From Planctomycetota bacterium (GTDB lineage: Bacteria; Planctomycetota; OFTM77): a DNA stretch of 64,000 nucleotides. The notes beneath the pieces were generated by a model that ran no database searches, was not told the DNA's origin, and saw only the letters and a list, made by a program, of their open reading frames with translations. Positions 60,059-64,000 of this stretch are shown in pieces (the first letter of the stretch is position 1; every line of letters begins with the position of its first letter). The stretch is from contig JAJDCO010000083.1 of assembly GCA_029260795.1 (NCBI GenBank), forward strand, positions 1 through 64,000. The letters run 5' to 3'. A program made the position numbers and the translations under genes.

Positions 60059-61459
60059 TTGGACTGGAAGAGCCGAGTCCGCGTCGTCGTCTTGCACGGC
60101 ATCTACGACGCGTTCTTTACGTTGGCCCTCCTGGTCGCCTCGCCGTACCTCCTGTACCGCATCGTGACCAGTGGACGCTTTCGAGCAGGGCTGTGCCAGC
60201 GGTTTGGGTTCATCCCGCGACGCCGCTCGCCGGATCGGCCCTGCCTGTGGATCCATGGGGTCTCGGTGGGGGAGATCCAGACCGCTGAAGCGTTGATCGA
60301 GGAGTTGGGCCGCCGGCATCCCGACGTCGAGATCGTCCTCTCGACGACGACGGCCACCGGTCAGAAGGTCGCCCGGCGACGGCATCCGGACCGAACGATC
60401 TTCTACTATCCGCTCGACTTCTCCTTGGTCACCCACCGGGTGATCCGCCGCATCCGCCCCGACGCGATCCTCCTGATGGAGCTGGAGATCTGGCCGAACT
60501 TCTTGCTGGCGTGCGCGCTTCGACAGCTCCCGGTCGCCGTCGTCAATGGCCGGATCTCGCAGAAGAGCTTCGTCGGATATCGGAGATTGCGCCGAATCCT
60601 CCCCGAGCCCTTCGGTCGAGTCTCGCTCTACTGTGTACAGACCGAGGAGTACTCAGAGCGTCTCCTCGCCTTGGCGGTCGATCGAGAGAAGATCTTCGTC
60701 ACGGGGAACATGAAGTACGACAACATCTCGACCGAGAGCGCTTGGACGGCGCGGGCCGCTCTCGAGAGCCGTTTCGGAATCGCCGCCACGGATCGGGTCC
60801 TGATCGGTGGCAGCACGCATTCGGGCGAAGAAGAAGCGCTGGTCGAAATCTACCGCAAGCTCCGTCGACGCCATCCGGGCCTGAGGCTCGTCGTCGCGCC
60901 CAGGCATCCCCAGCGAGCGCAGGAGGTGCGCCAGATCATCGAGCGGCGAGGGTTGCGGTGCTTGGCCAAGACCGACCTGGACGCCGAGTCGATATCGCCG
61001 CGCGGGGACGAGGTGATCCTCCTGGACACGGTCGGGGATCTGCCGGTGGTGTATGCCTTGGGGACGCTAGTTTTCGTGGGAGGCAGCCTGATCCCGCATG
61101 GTGGGCAGAACATGATGGAGCCGGCGGCGCACGGGAAACCGGTGCTCTTCGGACTCCACACCTTCAACTTTCGTGAAGACGTTGCCATACTGCTCGAGCA
61201 CGAAGCCGCGATCCAGGTATCGGACGCTGATGATTTGGCGACTCAGATCGCCCGTTTGCTGTCCGACGAGGCCGCGGCTCGTGTGATGGGGGAGCGCGCG
61301 CAAGCCGTCATCCGTGAGCGCAAGGGCGCCACCAAGCGGATCGCCGACCTCCTCGAAGACCATCTGGGACACCGCTTCGATACCCAACGTCGAAGCGGAG
61401 GATCCGGAGACGAATCGAACGCGAGCGAGGCTCCGGCCGCCTTGCCCGTTCTCGAATGA
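60059..61459 (+). CDS. waaA: 3-deoxy-D-manno-octulosonic acid transferase
   Basis: This 466-residue glycosyltransferase adds Kdo to lipid A, which implies lipopolysaccharide and a Gram-negative envelope. The N-terminal membrane-anchoring helix (GIYDAFFTLALLVASPYLLY) is followed by family motifs WIHGVSVGEIQTAEALIEEL, LMELEIWPNFL, IGGSTHSGEEE and FVGGSLIPHGGQNMMEPAAHG. The only plausible start is TTG at 60059, with ggag about 13 bases upstream. The C-terminus has an extra Ser/Glu/Ala tail of about 35 residues. Confidence 0.93.
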   Translation: MDWKSRVRVVVLHGIYDAFFTLALLVASPYLLYRIVTSGRFRAGLCQRFGFIPRRRSPDRPCLWIHGVSVGEIQTAEALIEELGRRHPDVEIVLSTTTATGQKVARRRHPDRTIFYYPLDFSLVTHRVIRRIRPDAILLMELEIWPNFLLACALRQLPVAVVNGRISQKSFVGYRRLRRILPEPFGRVSLYCVQTEEYSERLLALAVDREKIFVTGNMKYDNISTESAWTARAALESRFGIAATDRVLIGGSTHSGEEEALVEIYRKLRRRHPGLRLVVAPRHPQRAQEVRQIIERRGLRCLAKTDLDAESISPRGDEVILLDTVGDLPVVYALGTLVFVGGSLIPHGGQNMMEPAAHGKPVLFGLHTFNFREDVAILLEHEAAIQVSDADDLATQIARLLSDEAAARVMGERAQAVIRERKGATKRIADLLEDHLGHRFDTQRRSGGSGDESNASEAPAALPVLE

Positions 61460-61537
61460 GACATGGGCCGGACACACCCTTCGAATCCAGCGCGTGCCTC
61501 GGTCACGAGACGCGTATTCAGTCAGGAGTAGATCAAC

Positions 61538-62716
61538 ATGAGCACGGGTCGTTACCTGTTCACTTCGGAATCGGTCTCGGTCGGGCATCCCGACAAAGTG
61601 GCCGATCAGATCAGCGACGCCGTTCTGGACGCCATCATCGCCAACGATCCGGAGTGCCGCGTCGCCTGTGAGACACTGGTGACGACCGGCCTGGTTCTAG
61701 TCGCCGGCGAGATCACGACCAGCACCTACGTCCACATTCCCGACATCGCGCGCGAGACCATCAAGGAGATCGGGTACACCGATGCCTCGATGGGCTTCGA
61801 CTTCAATACTTGCTCTGTCCTCACCTCGATCGACAAGCAGTCGCCCGACATTGCCCAGGGCGTCGACGAGACCAACGAGTACGGTGCACAAGGTGCGGGC
61901 GATCAGGGCTTGATGTTCGGTTTCGCTTGCCGGGAGACCGCCGAGCTGATGCCGCTGCCAATCATGCTCTCTCACCAGCTGGTCGATTGCCAAGCGCAGC
62001 TGCGTCGCTCGGGCGAGCTGAAGTACCTCCGTCCCGACGCCAAGAGCCAGGTGACGGTCGAGTACGACGGAAAGAAGCCGGTGCGCATCGACGCGGTCGT
62101 GCTGTCGACCCAGCACGCCCCGGACGTCACGACCGAGCAGCTCCGCAAGGACGTGATCGAGAAGATCATCAAGCAAACCCTTCCCAAGAACCTGCTCGAC
62201 GACAAGACCCGGTTCCTCGTCAACCCGACGGGACGCTTCGTCGTCGGAGGTCCCAAGGGCGACTGCGGACTGACCGGCCGGAAGATCATCGTCGACACCT
62301 ACGGAGGTCGCGGTCGACATGGCGGTGGCGCCTTCTCCGGCAAGGACCCCTCCAAGGTCGATCGCTCGGCTTGCTACGCAGCTCGCCACCTCGCCAAGAA
62401 CATCGTCGCCGCTGACTTGGCCGACGAGTGCGAGGTCCAGCTCGCGTACGCGATCGGCTATCCGCAGCCAGTCTCCGTCCTGGTCGACACCTACGGGACC
62501 CACAAGGTGGACGAGACCAAGATCGCCGCGATCGTCCAAGACAACGTCGATCTGTCGGCCGGTGGCATTGTCAAGCGCCTCCAGCTCAAGCGTCCGATTT
62601 ACCAAGCGACGGCTGCCCACGGCCACTTCGGACGGCCCGAGTTCAGCTGGGAGAAGCTCGACCTGGTCGAGATGCTCCGGAGCGAAGCGGGTCTCGCCGC
62701 CGCTCAGTCGTCCTGA
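61538..62716 (+). CDS. metK: S-adenosylmethionine synthetase
   Basis: This 392-residue enzyme makes S-adenosylmethionine from methionine and ATP. Diagnostic motifs: GHPDKVADQISDAVLDA, GAGDQGLMFGFA, GGGAFSGKDPSKVDRS. It supplies SAM to the window's MoaA, RlmN and methyltransferase. ATG at 61538 with an aggag ribosome site nine bases upstream. No SAM riboswitch was seen in the 78-base gap upstream. Confidence 0.98.
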   Translation: MSTGRYLFTSESVSVGHPDKVADQISDAVLDAIIANDPECRVACETLVTTGLVLVAGEITTSTYVHIPDIARETIKEIGYTDASMGFDFNTCSVLTSIDKQSPDIAQGVDETNEYGAQGAGDQGLMFGFACRETAELMPLPIMLSHQLVDCQAQLRRSGELKYLRPDAKSQVTVEYDGKKPVRIDAVVLSTQHAPDVTTEQLRKDVIEKIIKQTLPKNLLDDKTRFLVNPTGRFVVGGPKGDCGLTGRKIIVDTYGGRGRHGGGAFSGKDPSKVDRSACYAARHLAKNIVAADLADECEVQLAYAIGYPQPVSVLVDTYGTHKVDETKIAAIVQDNVDLSAGGIVKRLQLKRPIYQATAAHGHFGRPEFSWEKLDLVEMLRSEAGLAAAQSS

Positions 62717-62883
62717 GATCTTGGTCGCGTCCGACCGAGGGGGTTGGCTCCAAGGGGCTGGTGGGAGGGCGGATCGCGCCCGCCAGTCCCAAGAAAACAC
62801 TCCCGTTTTCGCTCTCCAGGTGCCACCATGTTTGGTCTGGGGTGAGAGATACCCACTCCACGCAATGGTTTAGGAGAACCAGC

Positions 62884-63522
62884 ATGGCGAATCGAGGCTT
62901 CACGCTCATCGAGCTCCTCATCGTGATCGGGATCATCGGTCTACTGATCGGTGTCGCCCTACCGACCTACACGGCCTTCCAAGACCGGGCCAAGGTCACG
63001 ATGTGCAAGAAGAACCTGCAAGAGATCGGCAACGCCCTGGAGATCTACAAGCAGGGCAATGGTGGCAAGTGGCCCATGATGGAAGACAAGAACGGCAAGA
63101 AGAAGCGCCTCGGTGGCTTCCAGCTGGTCTTGGCTCCCTGGCACTTCAAGACCATCACTCAAGATGACAAGTACTCGAAGATCTTCATCTGTCCGGGTGC
63201 CGCTCAGGAACACGATAATAGCGGTGGCATGGACTACGAGGACTTCGAGGACGTCGGTCCTTTGTCCGTCAGCTACACAGGCCGCGACATGAGTCAGTTT
63301 CCGGTGAATCGGAACGATCCGGTGAAGGACGCGCTGGTGGCCGACCACAACTATCAGCAGTCGAACCATCGCAACAAGACCAACGTGCTCTGGGGTGATT
63401 GCCGGACGATCTCCGACTTCGACATCGGCAACTACGAGTCTGCGGGCGACAACTTGATGGTCGGCCCCGATTCGCCCGTCGAGGTGCTGCGAGAGCTCGT
63501 CTCGCCGGAAGAGAGTTACTGA
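62884..63522 (+). CDS. Prepilin-like (type II secretion/pseudopilin) protein, H-X9-D ending
   Basis: This 212-residue protein begins with a prepilin signal (RGFTLIELLIVIGIIGLLIGVALP), cleaved before Phe by a prepilin peptidase and followed by a membrane helix. The C-terminal stretch SNHRNKTNVLWGDCRTI has the H-X9-D spacing of the H-X9-DG domain found in many planctomycete prepilin-like proteins, with Cys in place of Gly. ATG at 62884, with ttaggag just upstream. It is followed by a secreted protein, and the two could be a secretion-linked pair. Confidence 0.88.
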   Translation: MANRGFTLIELLIVIGIIGLLIGVALPTYTAFQDRAKVTMCKKNLQEIGNALEIYKQGNGGKWPMMEDKNGKKKRLGGFQLVLAPWHFKTITQDDKYSKIFICPGAAQEHDNSGGMDYEDFEDVGPLSVSYTGRDMSQFPVNRNDPVKDALVADHNYQQSNHRNKTNVLWGDCRTISDFDIGNYESAGDNLMVGPDSPVEVLRELVSPEESY

Positions 63523-63557
63523 GCTCCGATTGTGGAGCGGGATGGAACTTCGGTGTG

Positions 63558-63580
63558 CACGTCCCCGGATCGGGGACGTG
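63558..63580. repeat. 10-bp perfect hairpin between the prepilin and next gene
   Basis: CACGTCCCCG (63558-63567) pairs with CGGGGACGTG (63571-63580) around a gat loop. It lies 36 bases after the prepilin stop. No T run follows, so it may be an RNA-processing or weak terminator element rather than a strong terminator. Confidence 0.7.
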
Positions 63581-63603
63581 ATCGTCAGGGAGGAGACTAG
63601 CTC

Positions 63604-64000
63604 GTGCTTCATTCGTTCATGAGGGCGACCGCGCTCGCAGGCGCCTCGGTCGTTTTGGCTGCTTCGGCCTCGGCCCAGGAAACTCAACGTTGGCGTCTCG
63701 ACTTCGAGGCTGACAAGCCGCAGTCGATCACGATCGAGAATGCCCAGGGGCATTCGGATTCCTATTGGTACCTGACCTACAAGGTGACCAATGGAAGCGG
63801 AGCCGAGCGCCCGCTGTCCTTGGGATTCCAGCTCATCACCGATCTGAAAGACCCGAAGAAGCTCGATCAGCCGCTGATCTACCGGGCGCAGACCGTCGCC
63901 AAGGTCGAGAAGGCCATCGAGCGTCGTCTCGGCAAGGACCTCGTCGGTATCGGCGAGCTGGCGGGTGCCACGATCGGAGATGGAGACACCGTCGAGGGCA
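63604..64000 (+). CDS. Secreted protein, 3'-truncated by window end
   Basis: The visible 132 codons encode a signal peptide (MRATALAGASVVLAASASAQ, cleaved near AQE) and the start of a soluble domain (RWRLDFEADKPQSITIENAQG, LTYKVTNGSGAERPLSLGFQ). GTG at 63604 has aggg aggag eight bases upstream and is preferred over the in-frame ATG at 63619. The family is unknown. The gene runs off the window. Confidence 0.6.
   Translation, partial: MLHSFMRATALAGASVVLAASASAQETQRWRLDFEADKPQSITIENAQGHSDSYWYLTYKVTNGSGAERPLSLGFQLITDLKDPKKLDQPLIYRAQTVAKVEKAIERRLGKDLVGIGELAGATIGDGDTVEG

Noticed and set aside
61460..61537. SAM riboswitch upstream of metK
   Set aside because: The gap is only 78 bases and no SAM aptamer stems were recognised.

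Overview
The window is a dense, high-GC stretch of bacterial chromosome with about 50 protein genes on both strands. I see no rRNA, tRNA, CRISPR array or intact insertion sequence. The cell is Gram-negative: it carries a Kdo transferase, lipoprotein signal peptides with signal peptidase II, and a PEP-CTERM protein. Several habits point to Planctomycetota or a close relative: an ECF sigma factor overlapping a Ser/Thr kinase gene, small zinc-ribbon/membrane/HEAT proteins, a prepilin-like protein with an H-X9-D ending, and many GTG/TTG starts. The phylum is an inference from gene style, not from a marker gene.

Layout. 0.25-2 kb: DUF1697 protein, FdxA-type 7Fe ferredoxin (with a suspicious out-of-frame continuation) and a membrane protein. 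2.1-4.2 kb (minus): two secreted LolA-like proteins, one fused to a GyrI-like domain. 4.3-9.3 kb: ECF sigma factor, overlapping Ser/Thr kinase with TPRs, and a secreted protein. 9.4-11.3 kb: a Fur-family regulator, then a decayed stretch with ArsR and S41-like remnants. 11.4-12.5 kb: moaA behind a strong Moco-riboswitch candidate. 12.7-19.1 kb: ChaN-like protein, MntP-like pump, purQ and a PurS-PurL fusion. 19.5-24.4 kb: accA, then sigma factor, zinc anti-sigma, a catalytically dead HtrA-like protein and a HEAT-PDZ protein, resembling an envelope-stress operon. 24.5-29.3 kb (minus): tig-clpP-clpX-rlmN. 29.5-37.8 kb: PEP-CTERM lipoprotein, membrane protein, methyltransferase, truD, lipoprotein, membrane protein, NIL-domain protein and gamma-glutamyltransferase. 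38.2-40.8 kb (minus): two zinc-ribbon/membrane proteins.

41-53.7 kb is the most interesting region. Between uvrB and uvrC lies a four-gene module: a Ser/Thr kinase that carries its own SUMF1/FGE-like domain, a lipoprotein, a single-chain fusion of the type VI sheath proteins VipA (TssB) and VipB (TssC) lacking the usual VipB C-terminus, and a convergent FHA protein. In canonical type VI secretion the kinase PpkA, the FGE-like TagR, the lipoprotein TagQ, Fha and the TssBC sheath work together. Here the regulatory parts and a reduced sheath protein occur together with no baseplate, tube, membrane-complex or ClpV gene in view. I read this as a candidate reduced, phosphorylation-controlled sheath-like system.

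53.9-64 kb: DksA/TraR-type protein, lspA, pyrD, a response regulator with an unknown N-terminal domain, secA, waaA, metK, a prepilin-like protein and the start of a secreted protein cut by the window end. Promoters, hairpins and the riboswitch were identified by eye and need computational confirmation.
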